A stretch of 64,000 nt of DNA, from the NCBI RefSeq assembly GCF_001735805.1, contig NZ_CP017248.1:7192001-7256000 (forward strand). The letters are read 5' to 3'. The stretch is from Streptomyces fodineus (lineage in GTDB: Bacteria > Actinomycetota > Actinomycetes > Streptomycetales > Streptomycetaceae). This document shows, piece after piece, positions 45,425 through 54,004 of the stretch; the stretch's first letter is position 1, and every line of letters begins with the position of its first letter. A model generated the notes under the pieces. That model searched no databases, was not told where the DNA came from, and saw nothing but the letters and a program-made list of their open reading frames with translations. A program made the translations under genes and the position numbers.

Positions 45425-46864
45425 ATGCGCCGAGCAAAGATCGTCTGTACTCTGGGCCCCGCCACCGACTCGTACGACCAGATCAAGGCACTGGTCGACG
45501 CCGGAATGGACGTCGCCCGCTTCAATCTCAGCCACGGCACCCACGCCGAACACGAGGAGCGCTACCGGCGGGTACGCAAAGCCGCCGACGAAACCGGTCG
45601 CAGCGTCGGAATTCTCGCCGACCTTCAAGGTCCGAAGATTCGCCTCGGCCGTTTCCGCGAAGGACCGGTACTGCTTGAACGCGGTGACACCTTCACCATC
45701 ACCGTGGAGGAGGGCGCCGAGGGCGACCGGCACCAGTGCGGCACCACCTACGCCGGCCTCGCCGCCGACGTCACCCCCGGTGAGCGCGTCCTCGTCGACG
45801 ACGGCAAGGTCTGTCTGGAGGTCACGGCCGTCGACGGACCCCGGGTCCGCACCCGCGTGGTCGAGGGCGGCATGATCTCCGACCACAAGGGCCTGAACCT
45901 GCCCGGCGTGGCCGTCTCCGTCCCCGCCCTGTCCGAGAAGGACGAGGAAGACCTGCGCTGGGCGCTGCGCACCGGCTTCGACGTCATCGCCCTCTCCTTC
46001 GTCCGCAGCGGCGACGACGCCAAGGACGTGCACCGGATCATGGCCGAGGAGGGCCGCCGCCTCCCGCTGATCGCCAAGGTCGAGAAGCCGCAGGCCGTGG
46101 AGAACCTCGACGGCATCGTGGCCGCCTTCGACGGGCTCATGGTCGCGCGCGGCGACCTCGGCGTGGAGATGCCCCTGGAGCAGGTGCCGATCGTGCAGAA
46201 GCGCGCGGTCAAGCTCGCCAGGCGCAACGCCAAGCCGGTCATCGTCGCCACCCAGATGCTCGACTCGATGATCGACAACTCCCGGCCGACCCGCGCCGAG
46301 GCCTCCGACGTGGCCAACGCCGTCCTCGACGGCACGGACGCGGTGATGCTCTCCGGCGAGACCAGCGTCGGCAAGTACCCGGTCGGGACCGTGCGCACCA
46401 TGGCGAAGATCGTCGCGGCGGCCGAGGAGGACATGCTGGCCAAGGGTCTGCCGCCGCTGACCGAGCGGAACAAGCCGCGTACCCAGGGCGGCGCGGTCGC
46501 CCGCGCGGCGGCGGAGATGGGCGACTTCCTGGGCGCCAAGTTCCTGGTGGCGTTCACCCAGTCGGGAGACACGGCCCGCCGCCTCTCCCGCTACCGCTCC
46601 CCGATCCCCCTCCTGGCCTTCACCCCCGAGCCCGCCACCCGCTCCCAGCTCAGCCTGACCTGGGGCGCCGAGACCTTCCTCGGCCCGCATGCCGACTCCA
46701 CCGACGCCATGGTCGAGCAGGTGGACGAGCTGCTGCTGAAGTACGGCCGCTGCGAGAAGGGCGACGTCGTGGTGATCACGGCCGGCTCCCCGCCCGGGGT
46801 CTCCGGCTCGACCAACATGGTCCGCGTCCACCACATCGGCGAGGACGACAGCCCGAAGGTATGA
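45425..46864 (+). CDS. pyk: Pyruvate kinase
   Basis: Pyruvate kinase transfers phosphate from phosphoenolpyruvate to ADP. The 479-residue protein starts with RRAKIVCTLGPAT and has VARFNLSHGTHAEH. The signature IAKVEKPQAVENLDGIV contains the catalytic Lys, and VARGDLGVEMPLEQVP and MLSGETSVGKYPV follow. The C-terminal regulatory domain (about 350-479) is present. A palindrome lies just before the start. No ribosome site is obvious before ATG 45425, so the transcript may be leaderless or short-leadered. The hairpin at 46882-46901 ends it. Confidence 0.96.
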   Translation: MRRAKIVCTLGPATDSYDQIKALVDAGMDVARFNLSHGTHAEHEERYRRVRKAADETGRSVGILADLQGPKIRLGRFREGPVLLERGDTFTITVEEGAEGDRHQCGTTYAGLAADVTPGERVLVDDGKVCLEVTAVDGPRVRTRVVEGGMISDHKGLNLPGVAVSVPALSEKDEEDLRWALRTGFDVIALSFVRSGDDAKDVHRIMAEEGRRLPLIAKVEKPQAVENLDGIVAAFDGLMVARGDLGVEMPLEQVPIVQKRAVKLARRNAKPVIVATQMLDSMIDNSRPTRAEASDVANAVLDGTDAVMLSGETSVGKYPVGTVRTMAKIVAAAEEDMLAKGLPPLTERNKPRTQGGAVARAAAEMGDFLGAKFLVAFTQSGDTARRLSRYRSPIPLLAFTPEPATRSQLSLTWGAETFLGPHADSTDAMVEQVDELLLKYGRCEKGDVVVITAGSPPGVSGSTNMVRVHHIGEDDSPKV

Positions 46865-46881
46865 AACCCGAAGGTATGAAA

Positions 46882-46901
46882 AGGGCCCCTCACCTGAGGG
46901 G
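46882..46901 (+). terminator. Hairpin terminator after pyk
   Basis: A 9-bp stem (ggcccctca/tgaggggcc) around a 2-nt loop lies about 20 nt after the stop. Confidence 0.8.
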
Positions 46902-46923
46902 CCATCCGGAACTGCTGACCTTG

Positions 46924-47029
46924 GAATCCAAGGAAAAAGTGCCCCGGGTCGGACTCGAACCGACACTGTACGGGTTTTGAATCCGTTGCCTACTGCCAAT
47001 TGGGCTACCGGGGCTCGCAGAATCCAAGG
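46924..47029. repeat. 10-bp direct repeats flanking the tRNA
   Basis: The sequence gaatccaagg occurs at 46924-46933 and 47020-47029, on either side of the tRNA. The left copy is part of a CCTTGG-aat-CCAAGG palindrome. No integrated element is present between or beside them. Confidence 0.6.
46940..47014 (-). tRNA. tRNA with anticodon CAA (Leu, UUG) but short variable loop
   Basis: The minus strand folds into a full cloverleaf. The acceptor GCCCCGG pairs with CCGGGGC (7 bp). The D arm is GCC/GGC with GG in the loop. The anticodon stem ACGGA/CCCGU has an A31-C39 mismatch around loop UUCAAAA, giving anticodon CAA. The variable loop has 5 nt (ACAGU), and the T arm is GUCGG-UUCGAGU-CCGAC. The discriminator is A73; CCA is not encoded. 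The anticodon reads UUG (Leu), yet bacterial tRNA-Leu normally has a long variable arm, so identity is uncertain. A T5 run follows the 3' end. Confidence 0.85.
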
Positions 47030-47114
47030 TTTCCCCCGACCCTCCGCGCGTCCACCATACCGTAGCTAGGTAGGCTCTTGTCAGCAGTACCCCTGCCTGG
47101 AACGAGGAGCCCCC

Positions 47115-47771
47115 GTGACCGCCGAGTCGCCCCAGCCCGTAGACGCGCCCGACGACGACAAGTCGCACGTGCCTCCGCTGACGACCCGTGTCGTCATCGC
47201 CGAGGACGAGGCCCTGATCCGGCTCGACCTGAAAGAGATGCTGGAGGAGGAGGGGTACACCGTCGTCGGCGAGGCCGGGGACGGCGAGCAGGCCGTCGAG
47301 CTGGCCCGCGAGCACCGTCCGGACCTGGTCATCATGGATGTGAAGATGCCCAAGCTGGACGGCATCTCCGCGGCCGAGAAGATCGCCGAGGAGTCCATCG
47401 CCCCGGTCCTGATGCTCACCGCCTTCTCGCAGCGCGACCTCGTCGAGCGGGCCCGGGACGCCGGCGCCATGGCGTACCTGGTCAAGCCGTTCAGCAAGAG
47501 CGACGTCGTGCCGGCCATCGAGATGGCCGTCTCCCGCTTCACCGAGCTGAAGCAACTGGAGCAGGAGGTCGCCGACCTCACCCTGCGGCTGGAGACCCGC
47601 AAGCTCGTCGACCGCGCGAAGTCCGTCCTCCAGACCGAGTACGGGCTGACCGAGCCGGCCGCGTTCCGGTGGATCCAGAAGACCTCCATGGACCGGCGTA
47701 TGTCGATGCAGCAGGTCGCGGAGGCCGTGATCGCGGACAACGAGGAGAAGAAGGCGGCCAAGAAGGGCTGA
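47115..47771 (+). CDS. ANTAR-domain response regulator, PdtaR type
   Basis: This 218-residue protein has an N-terminal receiver domain: VVIAEDEALIRLDL (acidic pocket), phospho-Asp in DLVIMDVKMPKLDG near 76, the Thr in MLTAFSQ and the Lys in VKPFSKSD. The C-terminal ANTAR RNA-binding domain covers about 150-210 (LETRKLVDRAKSVLQTEYGL then AFRWIQKTSMDRRMSMQQVAEAV). ANTAR regulators antiterminate transcripts by binding paired stem-loops when phosphorylated. The cognate kinase (PdtaS-like) is not in this window. A strong bidirectional terminator follows. Confidence 0.93.
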   Translation: MTAESPQPVDAPDDDKSHVPPLTTRVVIAEDEALIRLDLKEMLEEEGYTVVGEAGDGEQAVELAREHRPDLVIMDVKMPKLDGISAAEKIAEESIAPVLMLTAFSQRDLVERARDAGAMAYLVKPFSKSDVVPAIEMAVSRFTELKQLEQEVADLTLRLETRKLVDRAKSVLQTEYGLTEPAAFRWIQKTSMDRRMSMQQVAEAVIADNEEKKAAKKG

Positions 47772-47780
47772 CCTGTATGA

Positions 47781-47821
47781 CAAAGGCCCGCGCCCCGGAG
47801 AAGGGGGCGCGGGCCTTTGTC
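47781..47821. terminator. Bidirectional terminator between the ANTAR regulator and livF
   Basis: A perfect 17-bp stem (47781-47797 with 47805-47821) has a 7-nt loop, with acaaagg/cctttgt ends. It serves both convergent genes. Confidence 0.95.
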
Positions 47822-47831
47822 GTCGTACGGG

Positions 47832-48548
47832 TCAGTCCTCGCCCAGATAGGCCTTGCGGACCGACTCGTCGTGCAGCAGATCCTGGCCCGTGCCGGACAG
47901 GACGATGTTGCCGACCTCCATGACATGACCCTCGTCGGCGAGCGAGAGCGCCGCCTGCGCGTTCTGCTCGACCAGCAGGATCGTCGTGCCCTGCGCCTTC
48001 AGCTCGGCGATCGTCGCCATGATCTTCTGCATCATGATCGGCGACAGGCCCATCGACGGCTCGTCCAGCATCAGCAGCTTGGGCTGGGACATCAGCGCCC
48101 TGCCCATCGCCAGCATCTGCTGCTCACCGCCGGAGAGGGTGCCCGCGGCCTGCTTGCGCCGCTCGCCCAGGATCGGGAAGAGGTCGTAGGCACGCTGGAC
48201 GTCCTTCTCGATGCCCGGCTTGTCGCTGCGCAGGAACGCGCCGAGGCGCAGATTGTCCTCGATGGTCATGCGCGGGAAGATGTGCCGCCCCTCGGGGGAG
48301 TGGGCGAGGCCCAGCGCGACCACCTCGTGGGCCGGGACCTTCTTCAGCGACTTGCCGTTGAACCGGATCTGTCCGCCGACCGGCTTGAGCAGGCCGGAGA
48401 GCGTGCGCAGCGTGGTGGTCTTGCCGGCGCCGTTGGTGCCGATGAGGGTGACCACCTGACCGGCCTCGACCTTGAAGGAGATGCCCTTGACGGCCTCGAT
48501 CTTGCCGTAGGCGACCCTCAGGTCCTCCACTTCGAGCAGTGCGGTCAT
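47832..48548 (-). CDS. livF: Branched-chain amino acid ABC transporter ATP-binding protein LivF
   Basis: This 238-residue ATPase has Walker A GTNGAGKTT (about 37-45), signature LSGGEQQ, Walker B LLMLDEPSMGLSP and the switch His region VEQNAQAAL. It pairs with LivG to drive import through LivH and LivM. Its start overlaps the livG stop (ATGA). It is the last gene of the SBP-livHMGF unit. Confidence 0.95.
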   Translation of the reverse strand: MTALLEVEDLRVAYGKIEAVKGISFKVEAGQVVTLIGTNGAGKTTTLRTLSGLLKPVGGQIRFNGKSLKKVPAHEVVALGLAHSPEGRHIFPRMTIEDNLRLGAFLRSDKPGIEKDVQRAYDLFPILGERRKQAAGTLSGGEQQMLAMGRALMSQPKLLMLDEPSMGLSPIMMQKIMATIAELKAQGTTILLVEQNAQAALSLADEGHVMEVGNIVLSGTGQDLLHDESVRKAYLGED

Positions 48549-49582
48549 CGGTCGTTCTCCTTGCCGGGCGCGGCGTCGGTCGTGGTCGCGGCATCCGAGT
48601 CGGCGGCCTCGGCGTCCGAGTCGGCGGCCTCGGCCGTGGCATCGGCGTCCGCGTCGGTGGCCTCCGCCGTGGCATCGGCACCCGCCTCGGCAGACTCGGC
48701 TGTCTCACCGGCCTCGGCGTTCGCCTCGGCGGCCTCCACCTCGGCCACCTCCTCGTCGCCGGGCGCGTTCTCGAAGGGCTCGCCGAGGTAGGCCGCGATC
48801 ACGCGGTCGTCGCCCTGGACGGTCGCGCTGTCGCCCTCGACCAGCTTCTCGCCCTGTACCAGGACGGCCACCCGGTCGCAGAGGTTGAAGATGAAGCGCA
48901 TGTCGTGCTCGATGACGAGCACGGCGACGCCCTTGTCCCGGATGGCGAAGACCAGTTCCTCGGTGGCCCGGGTCTCCTGCGGGTTCATGCCGGCCGTCGG
49001 CTCGTCGAGCAGCAGCAGCCCGGGCTCGCTGGCCAGGGCGCGGGCGATCTCCAGCTTGCGCTGCTCGCCGTAGGGGAGGTTGCGGGCGAGGTGCTCGGCC
49101 TTCTGGTCCAGGCCCACGAACTGCAGCAGTTCCATGGCCCGTTCGCGGGAGGCCGCCTCGGCGCGGTGGAAGCCCGGACCGCGCAGCAGCGCGGACCACA
49201 GGCCCTCCTTGGTGCGGGTGTGCCGGCCGACGAGGACGTTCTCCAGGACCGTCATGTTCGCGAACAGCCGGATGTTCTGGAAGGTACGGGCGATGCCGGC
49301 CGCGGTGACCTTGAAGGACTTCGGCGGCAGCACCTGGCCCCGGTAGCGGACCTCGCCCTCGGTGGGCACGTACAGGCCGGTCAGGCAGTTGAAGAAGGTC
49401 GTCTTGCCGGCGCCGTTGGGGCCGATCAGGCCGACGATCTCGCCGCTGTTCACGGTGAGGTCCACGTTCCGTACGGCCGTCAGACCGCCGAAGCGCATGG
49501 TCACGCCACGGGCGTCGAGGACGGCCTCGCCGGAGGCGGGGGCGCCGGGGGTGGCGTCCTGGGTGGTGGTGTCGGTAGTCAT
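48545..49582 (-). CDS. livG: Branched-chain amino acid ABC transporter ATP-binding protein LivG with acidic tail
   Basis: Residues 15-265 form a standard LivG ATPase: Walker A GPNGAGKTT, PYGEQRKLEIARAL signature region, LLLLDEPTAGMNPQE and IEHDMRFIF. After AYLGEPFENAPGDEE come about 75 residues made almost only of Ala, Glu, Asp, Thr and Ser in repeating EAA/DAD patterns, ending PGKENDR. The usual LivG stops near 255-285 residues, so this tail is extra and probably disordered. Its role is unknown. The gene overlaps livF and follows livM. Confidence 0.93.
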   Translation of the reverse strand: MTTDTTTQDATPGAPASGEAVLDARGVTMRFGGLTAVRNVDLTVNSGEIVGLIGPNGAGKTTFFNCLTGLYVPTEGEVRYRGQVLPPKSFKVTAAGIARTFQNIRLFANMTVLENVLVGRHTRTKEGLWSALLRGPGFHRAEAASRERAMELLQFVGLDQKAEHLARNLPYGEQRKLEIARALASEPGLLLLDEPTAGMNPQETRATEELVFAIRDKGVAVLVIEHDMRFIFNLCDRVAVLVQGEKLVEGDSATVQGDDRVIAAYLGEPFENAPGDEEVAEVEAAEANAEAGETAESAEAGADATAEATDADADATAEAADSDAEAADSDAATTTDAAPGKENDR

Positions 49583-49587
49583 CGTGG

Positions 49588-51429
49588 TCAGGCCCCTGCC
49601 TTGGTGAGGACGGCGGGCGCTTCGGCATCTTCATGGAATTCGAGCTGGCGACGCCGGTTGGGGATGAGGCCCTCCGGACGGAAGCGCATCAGCAGGATGA
49701 GGGTGACGCCGAAGGCGAAGAGCTGGTAGTCGCCCAGGAACTGCAGCTTGGCCGGGATCAGGTACAGCAGGGACGCGCCGACCAGCGGACCGGCGATGGT
49801 GCCCATACCGCCGAGGACCACCGCGGCCAGCAGGAAGGCCGAGTTGGGCGGTACGGCGTAGGCGAACTGGTACTGCTCCGGGGTCACGGTGTAGGTGACG
49901 TGGCCCTGCACGGAGCCGGAGAGACCGGCCAGGCAGGCGCCCAGGGCGAAGGCGATGAGTTTGACCCGGAAGCCGTTGATGCCCATGGCGAGCGCCGCGG
50001 TCTCGTCCTCGCGGATGGCGATCCAGGCACGGCCGATGCGGGAGTCGCTGCTGCGCCGGAACACCACGACCACGATGAGCGTGATGATCAGCATGAGCAG
50101 CAGGTAGTTGGCGAACCGGCCGATGGTGGTGCCGAGGATCTGGTGCTCCTGGCCGAAGTCGAAGCCGGCGATGTTCAGGTTCGGGATCGAGGAGATGCCG
50201 TTGGAGCCGTTGGTGACGTCCGGGCCCGAGGTGCCGTCCATGTTGAGGACGGTGATGCGGAAGATCTCACCGAAGCCGAGGGTGACGATGGCCAGGTAGT
50301 CGCCGCGCAGTCGCAGGGTCGGGGCGCCGATGATGACACCGAAGATCATGGCGACGACCGCGCCGAGCAACGCCGAGGCCCAGAACGGCCAGTTCACGTG
50401 CAGCGGGGAGGACGGCGAGCCGGAGACCAGGGCCGCGGTGTAGGCGCCGACGCCGAGGAAGGCGACGTAACCGAGGTCGAGGAGACCGGCGAGGCCGACG
50501 ACGATGTTCAGGCCCAGCGCGACGGTCGCGAAGATCAGGATGTAGACGCCGATCGTCGCGTACTGGTCGTTGGACTGGGTGAAGGGGAAGGCCACGGCGG
50601 CGACGAAGGCGCCGATCATGGTGACGGTGCGGTATTTCGCGGTGATCGCCGAGACCCGGGCCACGAGCCCGGCCTTGGAGAGGGCGGCGAAGCCGAAGCC
50701 GGCGGTGATGAGGAAGCCGATGAAGAGCTCGTCGTACGGTGTGCTGACGCCGTAGCTGAAGACCCACAGGCCCACGGCCATGGCCGCGACGATGACGAGG
50801 ATCTCGGCGTAGGCCGGCAGGGCACGCGCCGGGGCCGGGGCCTTGGCGACGAAGGCCGCCTTGAAGATGTTCCATTTCTGCCGGGAGTTGTGGCGCAGCA
50901 GCTCCCAGCCGCGGTCGTCCGGGTCGGCGAGGTCGGGCTCCGGCCGCTCGAACGGCAGGGCCAGCGCGCCGAGCAGGGCGGCCAGGGTGGCGACGGCCAC
51001 GACGAAGCCGCCGGGCTCCAGGTTCACCAGGCCGCCGAGCTCGTCGCTGATCGCGATGACGGTGTACCAGGCGGTGGCGAAGGTACCGAGCGCGGCCAGC
51101 TTCAGGGCCGCGTCGGCGCTTCCGGGCGCCAGCCATCCGAGGCCTTTGACGCCGTAGGAGGCGAGACCGAACAGGGTGGTGAGGATGCCTCCGATCAGCA
51201 CCAGCACCTGCAGGCCGCCCGGGTAGCCGTAAACCGTGAGGTCACCGGGGAAGTCGGCGGTCCAGGTCCAGGAGAGGAACGTGGAGACGATCGCGAGGGC
51301 GCCGCCGCCGGTGGCGAGGGCCCTGCCGAGCGGGGCCGGCAGACCGATCAGGCCGGACGGGGCGGTGGCGTGGGCGCTCGGGGTTTCCGGCGTCTCGGGG
51401 GTCTCGGATGTGGTGGTCTGTGTGGTCAT
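49588..51429 (-). CDS. livM: Branched-chain amino acid ABC transporter permease LivM, enlarged
   Basis: The C-terminal 330 residues are a normal LivM permease (LGLNIVVGLAGLLDLGYVAFLGVGAYTAAL, then the transporter loop IGRAWIAIREDETAALAMGIN). The N-terminal 240 residues add about six further membrane segments with a charged loop (ERPEPDLADPDDRG near 150), making 613 residues against the usual 300-420. ATG 51429 lies 5 nt after the livH stop. The extra domain is part of the single open frame, without a join artefact that I can see. Confidence 0.92.
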   Translation of the reverse strand: MTTQTTTSETPETPETPSAHATAPSGLIGLPAPLGRALATGGGALAIVSTFLSWTWTADFPGDLTVYGYPGGLQVLVLIGGILTTLFGLASYGVKGLGWLAPGSADAALKLAALGTFATAWYTVIAISDELGGLVNLEPGGFVVAVATLAALLGALALPFERPEPDLADPDDRGWELLRHNSRQKWNIFKAAFVAKAPAPARALPAYAEILVIVAAMAVGLWVFSYGVSTPYDELFIGFLITAGFGFAALSKAGLVARVSAITAKYRTVTMIGAFVAAVAFPFTQSNDQYATIGVYILIFATVALGLNIVVGLAGLLDLGYVAFLGVGAYTAALVSGSPSSPLHVNWPFWASALLGAVVAMIFGVIIGAPTLRLRGDYLAIVTLGFGEIFRITVLNMDGTSGPDVTNGSNGISSIPNLNIAGFDFGQEHQILGTTIGRFANYLLLMLIITLIVVVVFRRSSDSRIGRAWIAIREDETAALAMGINGFRVKLIAFALGACLAGLSGSVQGHVTYTVTPEQYQFAYAVPPNSAFLLAAVVLGGMGTIAGPLVGASLLYLIPAKLQFLGDYQLFAFGVTLILLMRFRPEGLIPNRRRQLEFHEDAEAPAVLTKAGA

Positions 51430-51434
51430 CGGTG

Positions 51435-52367
51435 TCACGCCCTGTCCGCGACGCGTTCGCCGAGCAGGCCCTGCGGCCTGAACAGCAGTACGAGGATGAG
51501 GAGTACGAAGGCCCAGACGTCTGCCCAGGACTGGCTGCCGAACTTGTCCATGCCGGGGATGTTCGCGATGTAGGCGGTGGACAGGGCCTCGGCCACACCG
51601 AGGACGAGACCGCCGAGCATGGCGCCGTAGATGTTTCCGATGCCGCCGAGGACGGCCGCGGTGAAGGCCTTCAGACCGAGGAGGAAGCCCATCTTGAAGT
51701 CGATCTGGCCGTACTTGAGGCCGTAGGCGACACCTCCGACGGCCGCGAAGGCGGCGCCGAGGGCGAACGCGATCACGATGATCCGGTCGGTGTTGACACC
51801 CATCAGCTTCGCGGTGTCCGGATCCTGGGCGGTGGCCTGCATGCCGCGGCCGGTACGGGTGCGCATCACGAAGTAGGCGAGGAAGGCCATGCTGAGCGGG
51901 GCCGCGACCACCAGGAAGATGTCCCCGGTCTGGATCGTGACGTTGCCGATGGTGAAGGGGCCGCCCGGAATGGTCGGGAAGGTGCGGGCGGACTTCGCCT
52001 CGGGGTACCAGGCCCACACCGCCTGCTGCAGGGCCAGGGAGAGGCCTATCGCGGTGATGAGGGGGGCGAGACGGGGGGCGGTGCGCAGGGGACGGTAGGC
52101 GAACCGTTCCGCTCCGACGGCGACCAGGACGGCGACCAGGACCGCGCCCACCAGCATGAGGGGCAGGGCGACCCACATCGAGGTGCCGTCAGGCAGTATG
52201 TACGCGTAGACCGTGAGCGCGCCGAAGGCGCCGGTCATGAAGATCTCGCCGTGGGCGAAGTTGATGAGCTGGACGATGCCATAGACCATCGTGTAGCCGA
52301 TGGCGACCAGCCCGTACATGGATCCCAGTAGCAGGCCGTTGACCAGCTGCTGCGGCAGTTCGTTCAC
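51435..52367 (-). CDS. livH: Branched-chain amino acid ABC transporter permease LivH
   Basis: GTG 52367 gives 310 residues with about eight membrane segments. Family marks are NGLLLGSMYGLVAIGYTMVYGIVQLINFAHGEIFM at the start and AFALGAAFAAVGGVAYGL later. It forms the channel with LivM. It lies 111 nt after the binding-protein gene, separated from it by a strong hairpin, and 5 nt before livM. Confidence 0.95.
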   Translation of the reverse strand: MNELPQQLVNGLLLGSMYGLVAIGYTMVYGIVQLINFAHGEIFMTGAFGALTVYAYILPDGTSMWVALPLMLVGAVLVAVLVAVGAERFAYRPLRTAPRLAPLITAIGLSLALQQAVWAWYPEAKSARTFPTIPGGPFTIGNVTIQTGDIFLVVAAPLSMAFLAYFVMRTRTGRGMQATAQDPDTAKLMGVNTDRIIVIAFALGAAFAAVGGVAYGLKYGQIDFKMGFLLGLKAFTAAVLGGIGNIYGAMLGGLVLGVAEALSTAYIANIPGMDKFGSQSWADVWAFVLLILVLLFRPQGLLGERVADRA

Positions 52368-52422
52368 CGCATGTCCTCCGAGAGGTTCGGAAAGCTTCGA
52401 CGGATGGGGCCGGATGCGAGGA

Positions 52423-52456
52423 CGCGCGGGGCGCCAGTGGAACAGCGCCCCGCGCG
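52423..52456 (-). terminator. Attenuating hairpin between the binding-protein gene and livH
   Basis: A perfect 12-bp GC stem (cgcgcggggcgc with its complement) has a 10-nt loop, about 25 nt after the binding-protein stop. It probably makes the binding protein more abundant than the permease. Confidence 0.7.
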
Positions 52457-52478
52457 GCTCGGTGGGTGCGGGTGTGGG

Positions 52479-53720
52479 TCAGCTGCTGGGGTTGTAGGTG
52501 CCGGACTGGGCAGCCTTCCAGGCGCCGCCGTCGACCTTGTAGACGGTGAGCTGCTTGTTGGTCGCGTCACCGTACTCGTCGAAGGAGACCTTGCCGGTCA
52601 CACCGTCGAAGGAGACGTTCTGCACCGCGGCGGTGACCTTCGCGCGGGCGTCGGACGGCAGCTTGCCGCCGTTGTCGTCGACGACCTTCTTCACGGCCTC
52701 GATGATCGCCCAGGCCGAGTCGTAGGAGTAGCCGCCGTAGGCCGCGTAGTCCTCCTTGTAGCCGCCCGCCTTGTAGTCGGCGACGAACTGCTTGGCGGAG
52801 GGCAGCGTCTCGACCGGGGCGCCGACCGAGGTGGCGAGGTCGCCGGTGGCGGCGCTGCCGGCCAGCTTGATGAAGGTGGGGTCGTAGATACCGTCACCGC
52901 CGACCAGCGGGACGTTGGCGCCCGCCGACTTGATCTGCTTGCTGAGCGGACCGGCCTGCGGGTACTCGCCGCCGTAGTAGACCACGTCGGCGCCCGAGCT
53001 CTTCACCTTGGTGGCGACCGCGGAGTAGTCCTTGGTGTCGGGGTTGATGTGCTCGGTGCCGACGACCTTGCCGCCGAGCTTCTTGAACTCGTCGGTGAAG
53101 GTGGCGGCGAGGCCGGCGCCGTAGGTCTTCTTGTCGTCGATGACGAAGACCTTGGTCTTCTTGGCCGTGTTGTAGACGTACTGGGCGGCGAAGGGGCCCT
53201 GGATGGCGTCCGTGGTCGCCGTGCGGAAGTACGACTTGTACGGACGCGCCTTCGACGTCTGCCAGTTGGTGCCCTGGGTCAGGGCGGGGTTGGTGTTGGC
53301 CGGCGAGACCTCGACCAGTTTGGCGTCGTCGAAGACCTTCTGCATCGACTGGGCCACGGACGAGTTCAGCGGGCCGACCACGCCGAGGACGCTGTTGTCG
53401 CCGACGAACGCGGTGGCGTTCGACTGACCCGAGGAGGGCTGCGCCTGGTCGTCCTTGGCCTCGATCTTGAAGGTGACGCCCTTGACGTAATTCTTCTTGT
53501 TGGCGGTGTTGACCGCGAGGTCCACCGAGTTCTTGATGCCCAGGCCGATTGCGGACAGGTCGCCGGTCAGCGGGGCGTCGACGCCGATGGTGACGGTGGT
53601 GCCGCCGCCCTTGCCGGAATCCGAGCCCTTTCCGCCGCTGTCGCGCGAGCCGCAGGCGGTGAGGGTGAGTGCTCCCGCTGCCAGCGCGGCGGTGATGGCG
53701 ATGAGCGAACGTTGACGCAC
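52479..53720 (-). CDS. livK: Branched-chain amino acid ABC transporter substrate-binding lipoprotein
   Basis: GTG 53720 with an aaagga site gives 413 residues. The signal peptide (RQRSLIAITAALAAGALTLTAC) ends in a lipobox LTAC, so the mature protein is lipid-anchored outside the membrane. The Peripla_BP_6 domain follows (VTIGVDAPLTGDLSAIG, VGPLNSSVAQSM, SPANTNPALT). It should bind leucine, isoleucine, valine or related compounds. The upstream 284 nt hold no gene but carry an 8-bp inverted repeat (53871-53878 with 53892-53899), perhaps for regulation. Confidence 0.93.
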   Translation of the reverse strand: MRQRSLIAITAALAAGALTLTACGSRDSGGKGSDSGKGGGTTVTIGVDAPLTGDLSAIGLGIKNSVDLAVNTANKKNYVKGVTFKIEAKDDQAQPSSGQSNATAFVGDNSVLGVVGPLNSSVAQSMQKVFDDAKLVEVSPANTNPALTQGTNWQTSKARPYKSYFRTATTDAIQGPFAAQYVYNTAKKTKVFVIDDKKTYGAGLAATFTDEFKKLGGKVVGTEHINPDTKDYSAVATKVKSSGADVVYYGGEYPQAGPLSKQIKSAGANVPLVGGDGIYDPTFIKLAGSAATGDLATSVGAPVETLPSAKQFVADYKAGGYKEDYAAYGGYSYDSAWAIIEAVKKVVDDNGGKLPSDARAKVTAAVQNVSFDGVTGKVSFDEYGDATNKQLTVYKVDGGAWKAAQSGTYNPSS

Positions 53721-53870
53721 GATCAGTCCTTTCCCCAGGACGACCGCATCCCCCTGGAGGCGGTCGAGCCGCGCGCCTGCCCCAAAAGACAAAGCCGGAG
53801 AGGCAAGTCGATGAGGCTGTTAGTCGGCGCGGTGACTGGCGGTGACTCTAAGCGTGTGCAGGGAACGTGG

Positions 53871-53899
53871 AGAGAGTCTGACCAAGGCTGTGACTCTCT
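53871..53899. promoter_or_regulatory. Inverted repeat agagagtc-N13-gactctct upstream of the binding-protein gene
   Basis: Perfect 8-bp arms lie about 150 nt before the binding-protein start, near repeated gtgact motifs (53831, 53842). It may be an operator for the transporter operon. Confidence 0.4.
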
Positions 53900-54004
53900 T
53901 GTTATGACACGACGTAATGCAGAGCGGTACGCCCTGGGGGTTAGGGCGGAATTCCGGCCGATTCGCCCTGTCCGGAATGTGAGAACCCGCAGGACTCACC
54001 ATGA

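Noticed and set aside
46924..47029. Integrated element at the tRNA (attachment site)
   Set aside because: The 10-bp direct repeats lie within about 100 nt of each other, with no integrase and no foreign genes on either side.
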